A DNA stretch of 37,067 bases from an uncultured Clostridium sp. (GCF_900769625.1 NZ_CAAGHK010000079.1:1-37067); one strand, 5' to 3'; shown: positions 1 through 7,083, counted from the first letter of the stretch. Translations and numbers: made by a program. Notes: generated by a model from the letters alone, not told the origin.

Positions 1-38
1 AAACACAAAAGCAGTGTACATACTTAAATACACTGCTT
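1..38 (-). terminator. Terminator of the thiamine operon
   Basis: A perfect 10-bp stem, AAGCAGTGTA (9-18) with TACACTGCTT (29-38), has a 10-nt loop. Read on the minus strand it is followed by TTTTGTGTTT. It lies about 30 nt past the thiE stop and is the natural end of the thi transcript. Confidence 0.8.
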
Positions 39-68
39 ATTTATTAACTACAATTTTAAAATTATGTT

Positions 69-698
69 CTATATATTTTGAAATTCTTCTTTTATTTCTT
101 TTGCTGCTTCTGTAATGTCTTTTTGAGCTATGATTGCTGAAACAATTGCAAGCCCATCAATCTTAGTTCCTTTAAAATCTTTTATTCTATTTTTATTTAT
201 TCCACCAATAACAACTATCGGAATAGATACATTTTCTCTAATTTTTTTAAGTTCTTCAATACTTGTTGGCTTTGCATCCTTTTTTGTCCCAGTAGTATAC
301 ATCGCACCAACACCAATATAATCTGCTCCATCAGCCTCTGCTTTAACAGCATTTTTTAAATTCCCTGCTGAAACTCCAATAATCTTATCATCTCCAAGTA
401 TTTTCCTTACAACGCTGCATGGAATATCACTCTGACCCACATGTACTCCTGCTGCATCTACAGCCTGTACAATATCAAGCCTGTCATTAATCAATAAAGG
501 TACATTATACTTATCTGTTATTTTCTTTACATTTACTGCTGTATTATAAAAATCTAAAGAAGAGCATTCTTTTTCTCTCAGCTGAATAAGTGTGCATCCA
601 CCTTTTATTGCCTGTTCTACAGCTTCTTCTATTGTATCTGTACTCATTAAATCTCTGTCTGTTACAAGGTAAACACTATAATCTATTTGTGGTTTCAT
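69..698 (-). CDS. thiE: Thiamine-phosphate synthase
   Basis: ThiE joins HMP pyrophosphate to thiazole phosphate (HET-P), giving thiamine phosphate in the cytoplasm. The 209-residue protein has the usual family length and reads as a TIM-barrel ThiE: LIQLREK near residue 37 (diphosphate side), GVHVGQSD in the middle, then GVSAG, YIGVGAMYTTGTK and IPIVVIGGI, all typical of the family. The ATG follows a GAGGGA ribosome binding site by about 6 nt. It is the last gene of the thi operon, 126 nt after thiM, and is followed by a terminator. Control is expected from the TPP riboswitch near 5.2 kb if the operon is one transcript. No missing residues were noticed. Confidence 0.95.
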   Translation of the reverse strand: MKPQIDYSVYLVTDRDLMSTDTIEEAVEQAIKGGCTLIQLREKECSSLDFYNTAVNVKKITDKYNVPLLINDRLDIVQAVDAAGVHVGQSDIPCSVVRKILGDDKIIGVSAGNLKNAVKAEADGADYIGVGAMYTTGTKKDAKPTSIEELKKIRENVSIPIVVIGGINKNRIKDFKGTKIDGLAIVSAIIAQKDITEAAKEIKEEFQNI

Positions 699-824
699 CT
701 CTATCCCTCATCTTTCATTCTTATCATTAAGTAGAAAATCTTAATTTACTATTCTGTCAATGTCTTACTCCTCTAACGCATATGAGTTTAGTTATCAAAT
801 TTTCTCTACTTTAATTTTATATCA

Positions 825-1682
825 TTAGAAATTATTCAAAGTATCTAAGTATTGTATTTTTGCTCTCTCTTCAACTGCACTTCCATTTAAGTTACTTACT
901 GCATCAATTATCGCCATGTGGAAACTTCCAAGACCTATGCTGCCTGCTTTTTCTTCAGCAATTTCTCCACATATACCCATTGACATAATTCCTGCTGCCG
1001 CTGCTGTAAAATAATCCTCTGAAGTTTCACAAGCTCCTAAATATGCTCCTACTAAAGCTGTAGTCATACATCCCGTTCCAGTCACACTTGAAAGCATTTT
1101 TGTACCATTTTCAAGAACCACTGATTTTTCACCATCAGAAATAATATCGCATACTCCTGTTATTGCAACATTACACTCAAATCTCTGTGCTAATTTCTTA
1201 GCAACCCTCAGACCTTCATCATTACCACTTTTCAAGTCTTCTTCTGAAGCATCAACGCCTTTCGTTTCATTCTCCAGACCTGCAATAAACTTAGCTTCTG
1301 ACATATTTCCACGTAAAACGCTTATTTTAACTTCTTCGAGAATCCTTTTAACGGTTTCATTTCTAAATTGCGAAGCACCTGCTCCAACTGGATCTAATAC
1401 AACTGGAATCCCAACTTCATTAGCCTTTTTACCTGATGCAATCATTGATTCTATTGTTATTTCATTTAAAGTTCCAATATTTATTACAAGCGACGATGCA
1501 ATTGATGTAATATCTGCTGCTTCTCTTAAATCATCAGCCATTATTGGAGAAGCCCCTATTGCAAGAAGTATATTGGCACAGTCATTTACTGTAACATAAT
1601 TAGTTATGCTATGTACCAGCGGCTTCTTTTCTTTTAATTTATTTAATAATACTGCTGCATTTTCAGCTATTTTTATACTCAT
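825..1682 (-). CDS. thiM: Hydroxyethylthiazole kinase
   Basis: ThiM phosphorylates 4-methyl-5-(2-hydroxyethyl)thiazole, a salvage step that supplies HET-P to ThiE. The 285-residue ribokinase-like protein shows the family landmarks: PLVHSITNYV near the start, VVLDPVGAGAS around residue 95, and the anion-hole and catalytic segment TGTGC at 201-205. The start has an AGAGGG site 9 nt upstream. It lies between thiC and thiE in the same orientation. Its presence next to a thiazole-type ECF S component (thiW), with no thiG, thiS or thiH in the window, suggests the thiazole half is scavenged, though de novo thiazole genes could lie elsewhere. About 15 residues longer than most ThiM proteins. Confidence 0.95.
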   Translation of the reverse strand: MSIKIAENAAVLLNKLKEKKPLVHSITNYVTVNDCANILLAIGASPIMADDLREAADITSIASSLVINIGTLNEITIESMIASGKKANEVGIPVVLDPVGAGASQFRNETVKRILEEVKISVLRGNMSEAKFIAGLENETKGVDASEEDLKSGNDEGLRVAKKLAQRFECNVAITGVCDIISDGEKSVVLENGTKMLSSVTGTGCMTTALVGAYLGACETSEDYFTAAAAGIMSMGICGEIAEEKAGSIGLGSFHMAIIDAVSNLNGSAVEERAKIQYLDTLNNF

Positions 1683-1980
1683 ATTCTGTCATCCCTCTAT
1701 TCCTGTTTATCACACAAAGTACCCTGATTAAAAATCATCTTCCATTTTCCACAATAATTTTTCCATATAGAACTGCGATTAGATTTTAATAAATCCTTTT
1801 CCTGTTTTAATATAATTTTTTCAATACAATTCATTCTGCTCATCCCATAACATTTTAATAATATTATCTGCCTACTATTAAATATTTTCTAATTAACTTT
1901 ATAAACTAAATCTGTTGAAAATACTAAAAAAATACTACATATTTTTTATAAATTGTTTCCTGTTATTTGTTAACTGGTAA

Positions 1981-3282
1981 TTACTTAAGTTCAACCTTTT
2001 CCCCATTAAGAATCATATTCGTAGTTCTAACAGCACACATTTTTCCACACATAGAACAGCTGTGTTTTTCTTCTGGTGGAATACTTTCAAAATAATCTCG
2101 TGCTTTCTTTGGATCAATTGCAATCTTGAACATTTCATCCCAGTCTAGTTTATGACGGGCCTCTGCCATTGCATTATCCCTGTCTCTTGCACCTTTTACT
2201 CCATTTGCAATATCAGCTGCATGAGCCGCTATTTTAGATGCAATTATTCCTTCCTTAACATCATTTATATCAGGTAATCTCAAATGTTCTGCTGGTGTTA
2301 CATAACATAGGAAATTAGCACCATGAGTTGCTGCAATTGCTCCACCTATAGCAGATGTGATATGGTCGTATCCCGGTGCAATATCTGTTACAAGAGGTCC
2401 TAGAACATAAAATGGTGCTCCATGGCATAACCTCTTTTCAATCTGTATATTTGCTGCAATTTCGTTCATTGCCATATGTCCTGGTCCTTCAATCATAACC
2501 TGTACATCTTTTGCCCATGCTCTCTTTGTTAATAGGCCTAATTCAATAAGTTCAGTAATCTGACCTGCATCTGTAGAATCATCAATACACCCTGGTCTCA
2601 TAGCATCTCCAAGACTAATAGTTACATCATATTCTCTTAAGATTTCTAATAATTCATCATAATATTCATAAAATGGATTTTCATTTCCTGTCATCTCCAT
2701 CCATGCAAATAATAATGAACCTCCTCTTGATACGATATTCATCTTTCTTTTATCTTCTTTAAATAATTCGACAGTTCTTTTATTTATACCTGCATGAATT
2801 GTAACAAAATCTACTCCTTGTTTAGCATGAGCTCTTACAACTTCTAAAAAATCCTCTGCTTTTATATCAAGAAGATCTTTTTCAAGATATCCAATAGCAT
2901 CATACATAGGAACTGTTCCTATCATTGCTGGAGAATATTCAATAAGCTTTTCCCTAAATTCCTGAGTCTTACCGTAATTACTTAAATCCATTATTGCTTC
3001 TGCACCATATTCTATAGAAAGTTTAACCTTTTCCATTTCCCTGCAGTAATCAACAGAATCACCTGAAATACCAAGGTTAACATTAATCTTAGTCTTCAGA
3101 CCATCACCTATTCCTTCTGGGCTTAATGACTTATGATTTATATTGGCTGGTATAACAACTTTACCTTCTGCCATCAATTTCATTAATTCTTCTACCTGCA
3201 TGTTTTCTTTTTCTGACACAATCTGCATTTCTTTTGTAACAATGCCTTTTTTAGCTGCTTCCATTTGAGTTTTGTAATTCAT
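1981..3282 (-). CDS. thiC: Phosphomethylpyrimidine synthase (radical SAM)
   Basis: ThiC converts aminoimidazole ribotide to HMP phosphate using S-adenosylmethionine and a 4Fe-4S cluster. The protein is the short form (433 aa), lacking the N-terminal extension of the roughly 630-aa proteobacterial enzyme. Family segments include ISGDSVDYCREMEKVK, GTVPMYDA, HAGI and EGPGHMAMN. The cluster-binding cysteines near the C terminus read CSMCGKMC (C409, C412, C416), one residue tighter than the classic CX2CX4C. The second of two nearby ATGs (3282) is chosen because AAAAGGTGG sits 7 nt from it but only 1 nt from the upstream ATG. The 265-nt gap to thiD carries one arm of the heptad repeat family directly upstream of this ribosome binding site. 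Confidence 0.95.
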   Translation of the reverse strand: MNYKTQMEAAKKGIVTKEMQIVSEKENMQVEELMKLMAEGKVVIPANINHKSLSPEGIGDGLKTKINVNLGISGDSVDYCREMEKVKLSIEYGAEAIMDLSNYGKTQEFREKLIEYSPAMIGTVPMYDAIGYLEKDLLDIKAEDFLEVVRAHAKQGVDFVTIHAGINKRTVELFKEDKRKMNIVSRGGSLLFAWMEMTGNENPFYEYYDELLEILREYDVTISLGDAMRPGCIDDSTDAGQITELIELGLLTKRAWAKDVQVMIEGPGHMAMNEIAANIQIEKRLCHGAPFYVLGPLVTDIAPGYDHITSAIGGAIAATHGANFLCYVTPAEHLRLPDINDVKEGIIASKIAAHAADIANGVKGARDRDNAMAEARHKLDWDEMFKIAIDPKKARDYFESIPPEEKHSCSMCGKMCAVRTTNMILNGEKVELK

Positions 3283-3302
3283 TTTCATACCACCTTTTAA
3301 TT

Positions 3303-3322
3303 AGTTGACAGTTAACAGTTAG
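3303..3322 (-). repeat. Single heptad-repeat arm upstream of thiC
   Basis: On the minus strand this reads CTAACTG TTAACTG TCAACT, three tandem units of the nnnAACT heptad. It ends 4 nt before the AAAAGGTGG site of thiC, the same placement as the right arms of the arg operon copies. No matching left arm is seen after the thiD stop; that position holds a different, 8-nt-period repeat (3488-3535). Confidence 0.6.
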
Positions 3323-3487
3323 TATTTTACATTTATTTTCCAGAAATATATCTAATCCACATTTTAAATAACCTTTTATTTGAAATTACTAAATTTATTA
3401 ACCCGTTAAAAGTCACTATATTTTATAAAAATAAATTCTGCTGCCCGATTTAAATGTTGTACTATGAAACTATTTGTTAAACTTATA

Positions 3488-3535
3488 TTCTTATATTCTT
3501 AAGTTCTTAAGAATTTTAATTCTTAAATTCTTTAG
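3488..3535. repeat. Degenerate 8-nt tandem repeat (TTCTTAnn)
   Basis: TTCTTA occurs at 3488, 3496, 3504 and 3520, with TTCTTTA at 3528: spacings of 8, 8, 16 and 8. It starts about 20 nt past the thiD stop codon, in the thiD-thiC gap. The unit includes CTTAAG palindromes, so the tract can fold back on itself. The function is unknown. Confidence 0.55.
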
Positions 3536-3553
3536 TTTTAAATTTCTTTAGAG

Positions 3554-4384
3554 TTATCTTTCTTTTTCTCCTGTAATTTCTTCATATCTTCCAAAAGCCT
3601 TATACAATTCATAAAAATGATTAGTAGGACCAACGCCCTTTCCAAGTTCAAATCCATGTTTAATTGCACATGTTATGTACTTCTTTCCTGCCTTCACTGC
3701 TTCTTCGATATTCATTTCCTTTGCTAAATTTGCTGCTATCGCTGATGATAATGTGCATCCTGTCCCATGGGTATGAGTTGTATTAATTCTTTCCTGTGGT
3801 AATAATATAAACTTCTCTCCATCAAACAATAAATCAGTTGCATCATCTTCTAAGTGACCGCCTTTAACAAGAACTGCTTTTGGACCAAGTTCCTTAAGCT
3901 TTAATGCTGCTTCCTTCATCTCTTCAACATTTTTTATTTCAATTCCTAAAATCTCTTCTGCTTCTGGAAGATTAGGTGTAATAAGCTCTGCCAAAGGAAA
4001 TAATTCTTTAACTAAAGTATCTTTGGAATCTATTGATAATAAATTAAACCCGCTTTTTGAAATCATAACTGGATCAAGAACTATTTTAGGTAATCTTTCA
4101 ATATTTCTTAATGCCTTTGATATTGCTTTTATCGATTCAATTTTTGATACCATTCCAATTTTAACTGCATCTACTCTTATATCTTCAAATATTGCATTAA
4201 TCTGACCTTCAATTATTTCTGGAGTAATATCCTGTATTCCGAAAACTCCCATTGTATTTTGAACTGTTACAGCAGTTATAACACTCATTCCATAAACTCC
4301 ATTAGCCTGAAATGATTTTAAATCTGCTTGAATCCCTGCTCCTCCGCAGCTATCTGAACCAGCTATTGTTAACGCTCTAAACAT
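3554..4384 (-). CDS. thiD: Hydroxymethylpyrimidine / phosphomethylpyrimidine kinase
   Basis: ThiD phosphorylates HMP and HMP-P to the pyrophosphate used by ThiE. The 276-residue protein opens with the family signature AGSDSCGGAGIQADLK (residues 8-23) and carries ITAVTVQNT, DPVMISKSG near residue 105, and the active-site GTGC at 207-210. An AGAGAGGGG ribosome binding site lies 9 nt before the ATG. It is the second gene of the thi operon, 87 nt downstream of thiW and 265 nt upstream of thiC, the largest gap in the operon. Length and motifs are normal for a monofunctional ThiD; there is no fusion to ThiE. Confidence 0.95.
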   Translation of the reverse strand: MFRALTIAGSDSCGGAGIQADLKSFQANGVYGMSVITAVTVQNTMGVFGIQDITPEIIEGQINAIFEDIRVDAVKIGMVSKIESIKAISKALRNIERLPKIVLDPVMISKSGFNLLSIDSKDTLVKELFPLAELITPNLPEAEEILGIEIKNVEEMKEAALKLKELGPKAVLVKGGHLEDDATDLLFDGEKFILLPQERINTTHTHGTGCTLSSAIAANLAKEMNIEEAVKAGKKYITCAIKHGFELGKGVGPTNHFYELYKAFGRYEEITGEKER

Positions 4385-4471
4385 GTATATATTCCCCTCT
4401 CTTTATCAATGTAATAAATATTTATTAAGTTATTACTGTTAAATTTTCTATAAGTATTATTTAAAAAATTG

Positions 4472-4999
4472 TTATACCTCACTTGCTTTTTTACCTGAAA
4501 CACTTTGATTATCAACCAAAATATTTCTTATTACAGGTACCTTTAAGAAAAAGTATCCTATTAATGCACCGGCAGTGCAGCTCATTATGAATGGACTTAC
4601 GAACATGAATATAGCTCCTTCTTTTCCCATAAAAAGCTTAGCTATAGGGTAAGCTAAGATAGCTCCCAATATGCCTGTCCCAATTACTTCTCCAACAGCC
4701 GCAGCAAATGTCTTCTTAAAACTTTTATATAACATTCCGGCAAGCAATGCACCAACCATACTTCCTGGAAAAGCAAGCAGGCTTCCTGTTCCTAAAATAT
4801 TTCTGATTAATGATGCAACAAATGCATTTGCCACTGCATAAACTGGTCCTAGAATTATTGCTCCCACAACATTCACGAAATGCTGTATTGGTGATATTTT
4901 GGCTACTCCAATAGGAATTGAAAATGCCCCAAAAACAACTGCAAGACTAATAAGCACTCCACTTAAGGCAATTTTTTGCGCCTTACTTTTTTCTTCCAT
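4472..4999 (-). CDS. thiW: ECF transporter S component, ThiW type (thiazole uptake)
   Basis: This is a small hydrophobic protein (175 aa from the chosen start) with about six membrane segments. It resembles ThiW, the substrate-binding S component thought to bring thiazole into the cell using a shared EcfAAT energy module, which is not in this window. Recognisable stretches are SIPIGVAKISPIQHFVNVVG, RNILGTGS and FPGSMVGALLAG. The ATG at 4999 is preferred over the one at 5023: a GGAGG site (5008-5014) lies 7 nt before it, whereas the upstream ATG lacks a good site. It is the first gene behind the TPP riboswitch and is followed by thiD. Substrate assignment rests on family resemblance and the operon. 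Confidence 0.88.
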   Translation of the reverse strand: MEEKSKAQKIALSGVLISLAVVFGAFSIPIGVAKISPIQHFVNVVGAIILGPVYAVANAFVASLIRNILGTGSLLAFPGSMVGALLAGMLYKSFKKTFAAAVGEVIGTGILGAILAYPIAKLFMGKEGAIFMFVSPFIMSCTAGALIGYFFLKVPVIRNILVDNQSVSGKKASEV

Positions 5000-5059
5000 T
5001 TCTTCTACCTCCTCAATGAACATATCCTTAATAAATTTATATAATTTTATATTATATGT

Positions 5060-5084
5060 AAAAAATGCAGTCCTAAGGACTGCA
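5060..5084 (-). terminator. Riboswitch-controlled intrinsic terminator
   Basis: TGCAGTCC (5066-5073) pairs perfectly with GGACTGCA (5077-5084) around a 3-nt loop, and on the minus strand a TTTTT run follows. It lies between the TPP aptamer and the thiW start, the layout of an OFF switch acting by transcription attenuation. Confidence 0.85.
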
Positions 5085-5122
5085 CTAAAATTAACATATT
5101 TAAAATAAGCAATTAATTTTGT

Positions 5123-5203
5123 ACTTCCCTACGTTGGTTCTAACCAAATCAGGTCATAAGGGTTTAGGAATACTCCAATCTCAGCTCTTAACGCTCCCCT
5201 AGT
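5123..5203 (-). promoter_or_regulatory. TPP riboswitch (THI element)
   Basis: The minus strand shows the conserved aptamer parts in order: AGGGGAGC, GCTGAGAT, ACCCTTATGACCTGAT, TGGTTAGAACCAACGTAGGGAA. These match the TPP aptamer core (CUGAGA loop, ACCUGAU, GCGUAGGGAA-like P1 return strand; here A-C-GTAGGGAA). With the terminator at 5060-5084 it should shut down thiW-thiD-thiC-thiM-thiE when thiamine pyrophosphate is plentiful. Confidence 0.96.
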
Positions 5204-5236
5204 TATAAAATCTTTAATTTTTATCACACTATTAAC

Positions 5237-5263
5237 ATTATACTATTGCATTAAAAAGGTCAA
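5237..5263 (-). promoter_or_regulatory. Probable promoter of the thi operon
   Basis: On the minus strand TTGACC (5258-5263) is followed by TATAAT (5237-5242) with a 15-nt spacer, shorter than the optimal 17. The start of transcription would be about 25 nt before the riboswitch. It is divergent from the toxin promoter. Confidence 0.5.
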
Positions 5264-5306
5264 TATGTATTTTTTTATTATATTATAATAATTTATCCAT
5301 TTAATC

Positions 5307-5369
5307 TTGTCCAACCTTCATATATACGTATATAATGTGCAAAATAATGCAATAATTTTAAAGTATAAT
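5307..5369 (+). promoter_or_regulatory. Candidate promoters of the small toxin gene
   Basis: TTGTCC (5307-5312) and TATAAT (5331-5336) are 18 nt apart. A second TATAAT lies at 5364-5369 without a clear -35. Either would produce a leader that contains the regulatory hairpin at 5392-5423. Confidence 0.45.
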
Positions 5370-5427
5370 TTAATATGTTGCTGGTGGGCTGCTGATATCA
5401 CTTCTTTTTTCTGAAGGTGATATAAAT

Positions 5428-5580
5428 ATGAATACTGACATTTTAATGTTACTATTTCAAGGAGGTTTATTCTTAATATCTCTATTAACATTAATAGTTG
5501 CTATTGTAGATAAAATCATAAAAAATAGTAGCCCCACCGCAATCTGGATGCTACTAATTTTTATTACATCTAAAATTTAG
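5428..5580 (+). CDS. Small membrane peptide, type I toxin candidate (holin-like / TxpA-BsrG type)
   Basis: This is a 50-residue peptide with a short polar start (MNTDILMLLF), one strong membrane helix (GLFLISLLTLIVAIV, about residues 13-27), a basic DKIIKN stretch, then a second hydrophobic tail (IWMLLIFI). The first half resembles the holin-like toxins of Firmicutes, which insert into and damage the cell membrane. AAGGTGA lies 7 nt before the ATG but is buried in a hairpin: 5395-5404 pairs with 5413-5423. The same leader segment (5392-5402) is also perfectly complementary over 11 nt to 5579-5589, just past the stop. Translation is therefore probably controlled by mRNA folding. A terminator follows at 5616-5645. 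The hydrophobic C-terminal tail is unusual for the family. The toxin role is inferred, not shown. Confidence 0.72.
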   Translation: MNTDILMLLFQGGLFLISLLTLIVAIVDKIIKNSSPTAIWMLLIFITSKI

Positions 5581-5652
5581 TGATATCAGTTGCCTGAGCA
5601 ACTATAGATTATATATAAGTTAGGATATTAATTTATCCTAACTTATTATTTA
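5515..5652 (-). ncRNA. Candidate antisense antitoxin RNA
   Basis: On the minus strand a stem AGTAGC/GCTACT (5527-5532 with 5550-5555) is followed by six T residues: an intrinsic terminator lying inside the toxin reading frame. A TATAAT (5659-5664) stands upstream on the same strand, though without a good -35. An RNA of about 135 nt between them would overlap the 3' half of the toxin mRNA, the arrangement of TxpA/RatA and BsrG/SR4. Its existence is inferred from these signals only. Confidence 0.5.
5616..5650 (+). terminator. Terminator after the toxin gene
   Basis: A perfect 12-bp stem, TAAGTTAGGATA (5616-5627) with TATCCTAACTTA (5634-5645), has a 6-nt loop and is followed by TTATTT. A smaller hairpin, AGTTGC/GCAACT (5588-5603), precedes it. 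Confidence 0.7.
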
Positions 5653-5691
5653 CTATATATTATATCACTAAAAAAAACTAAACATTTTATC

Positions 5692-5868
5692 TTATTTATT
5701 TTTAACCTTCACATAATACTTTCCAAATCTTTTAACAGGTTTTATGACTTCAAATCCGTTTACGTACTCTCCTATTTCCGCATCTTTATGAACCTCAATT
5801 AAAATAGTCTCCTTTTTCTTTTTATTACTTCTATCTACAAAAACAGTTTTTCTACCTCTTGCTGGCAT
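5692..5868 (-). CDS. Small basic protein of unknown function
   Basis: This is a 58-residue, lysine- and arginine-rich protein with no membrane segment or cysteines. It opens MPARGRKTVF and ends in a basic YYVKVKNK. I do not recognise the family. Three ATGs occur close together (5877, 5874, 5868); the last is chosen because AAGAGG (5878-5883) is 9 nt from it and only 0-3 nt from the others. A run of charged residues (RSNKKKKE) followed by a regular beta-like pattern (TILIEVHKDAEIGEYVNGF) would suit a small nucleic-acid- or ribosome-associated protein, but that is only an impression. Its 3' end abuts the putative antisense promoter of the toxin locus. Confidence 0.6.
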   Translation of the reverse strand: MPARGRKTVFVDRSNKKKKETILIEVHKDAEIGEYVNGFEVIKPVKRFGKYYVKVKNK

Positions 5869-5983
5869 CCCCATCATCCTCTTAATATAATATGTTCTGA
5901 AAGTATTATATTAAAATCAACTATTAAATGTTCCCATAAGATTTATTCATTTAAATACTTTTATATTATTTCTACAATTATAA

Positions 5984-6041
5984 AGTCAAATAAATAGTCT
6001 CAATAAATCAGCTTTTATCCTAAATGATTTATTGAGACTAT
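5984..6041 (-). terminator. Terminator of the ECF S component gene
   Basis: A 17-bp perfect stem (5994-6010 with 6025-6041) with a 14-nt loop lies 27 nt past the stop codon. On the minus strand it is followed by TTATTTGACTTT. Confidence 0.8.
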
Positions 6042-6067
6042 AGTATTAAATATTCAGATAGCAACTT

Positions 6068-6619
6068 TTAATGTACTTCTGAAAACACTTCTGATTTAGC
6101 TTTCAAAATAATTGCACTTACTGGCAGTGCAATGACTATTCCAGTACCAACCTGAATTATATTTCCTGCTATATCTTTTGCTGAAAAAGCAATTCCCTGA
6201 ATCAATCCTGCTTTTTCTGTTAAGAATCCAGCCATTATTATACCTGCTCCAAAATATGCAATAACCATAAAGATTCCACTTACTAAAAATGCTGTAATAT
6301 AGCTGAATAATCTGCCATGCTTTACTTCTAAAATTTCTAATATACTGCCTGCAATATAAGCCATAGCTCCTTTAATTACAAAAGTAAATGGAGCCCATAA
6401 AAAATATCCGCCCAATACGTCAACAAGCATCATTCCAAATGCGCTTGCGACAGCCCCTTTTTTCTTTCCTAAAATAACTACACATAAAAATACCATACAG
6501 TCACCAACATGAACAAAACCACCGACTGATGGAATCTTTATTACACTGCCTGCAAGCCATACTAATGCTATCATTAATCCCATTAAAACTAATTCTCTTG
6601 TATTCAACTTATTATTCAT
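6068..6619 (-). CDS. ECF transporter S component (PF07155-like), substrate unknown
   Basis: This 183-residue integral membrane protein has about five or six helices. The signature GGFVHVGDCMVFLCVVILG (residues 33-51), then KKKGAVASAFGMMLVDVLGGY and APFTFVIKGAMAYIAG, matches the S-component family that includes HmpT- and PdxU-type vitamin transporters. Such proteins bind a vitamin or precursor and dock on a shared EcfAAT module, which is absent here. It is monocistronic, with a promoter (TTGCAA-N17-TATAAT) and a terminator of its own. The leader of about 95 nt carries a hairpin that fits no riboswitch class I know. Closeness to the thi operon hints at a thiamine or pyridoxine precursor, but it lacks the TPP switch. 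Confidence 0.82.
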   Translation of the reverse strand: MNNKLNTRELVLMGLMIALVWLAGSVIKIPSVGGFVHVGDCMVFLCVVILGKKKGAVASAFGMMLVDVLGGYFLWAPFTFVIKGAMAYIAGSILEILEVKHGRLFSYITAFLVSGIFMVIAYFGAGIIMAGFLTEKAGLIQGIAFSAKDIAGNIIQVGTGIVIALPVSAIILKAKSEVFSEVH

Positions 6620-6656
6620 ATTCTGCCCCCATAATAATTAAACTTTCTAAAACCAT

Positions 6657-6696
6657 AGCTGACTTCATAGCAATCGTTTATTAATTAATGTCAGCT
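6657..6696 (-). promoter_or_regulatory. Structured leader hairpin upstream of the ECF S component
   Basis: AGCTGAC (6657-6663) and GTCAGCT (6690-6696) form a perfect 7-bp stem closing a 26-nt loop in the 5' leader. It lies between the predicted transcription start near 6715 and the ATG at 6619. No T-run follows, so it is not a terminator. It does not match the TPP, preQ1, THF or FMN aptamers. Confidence 0.4.
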
Positions 6697-6721
6697 GCTA
6701 CTCACTAATAACTTTTTCTAT

Positions 6722-6750
6722 ATTATAGGACTGCATTAATATACTTGCAA
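6722..6750 (-). promoter_or_regulatory. Promoter of the ECF S component gene
   Basis: On the minus strand TTGCAA (6745-6750) and TATAAT (6722-6727) are separated by exactly 17 nt, a near-consensus vegetative promoter. Transcription should start around 6715. Confidence 0.75.
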
Positions 6751-6768
6751 ATGTATGGGTACAATTTT

Positions 6769-6928
6769 TTAGTATGAGCCATATCTGCTATCCTTTATTA
6801 CATATTCCCAACGTGGTTCTCTTTCATAAAATTCATCCACAATCTTCTCTAATGTATGTTTCTTAATTTCTTCATTTTCTAAAGTTGTACAAATTATTCA
6901 TATAAAAATCATTTTTATTACCATTCAT
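6769..6928 (-). pseudogene. Frameshifted small gene, unknown
   Basis: A GAGGTG site stands 6 nt before an ATG at 6926-6928. The frame stops after 18 codons, but the next frame continues with a convincing, charged sequence (LENEEIKKHTLEKIVDEF, then EREPRWEYVIKDSRYGSY) to a stop at 6769. Removing one base near TACAAC would restore a 52-residue protein. The span is 160 nt, one more than a multiple of three. I do not recognise the product. It may be a decayed gene or carry a sequencing indel. Confidence 0.45.
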
Positions 6929-7009
6929 ATTTTTCACCTCAATCATTAACCTTACAAAAATCTTATTTATCTAATGATCCTTATTATCTCTAATATAAAT
7001 ATTTTACTA

Positions 7010-7051
7010 TAATAAAATATACCTGCTAAACCACCAGATTTAGCAGGTATA
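7010..7051 (-). terminator. Terminator after the 119-aa gene
   Basis: TATACCTGCTAAA (7018-7030) pairs perfectly with TTTAGCAGGTATA (7039-7051), and on the minus strand TTTTATT follows. It lies 33 nt past the stop codon. Confidence 0.8.
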
Positions 7052-7083
7052 ATAAAATTTATTAAATAATTTTATTCTAATAT

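Noticed and set aside
3289..3553. A second riboswitch before thiC
   Set aside because: No CUGAGA or ACCUGAU core is found on the minus strand; the gap is occupied by repeat arms and AT-rich sequence.
5521..5562. The AGTAGC/GCTACT stem as the terminator of the toxin mRNA itself
   Set aside because: It lies inside the reading frame, and stopping there would remove the stop codon; it makes better sense as the end of the antisense RNA.
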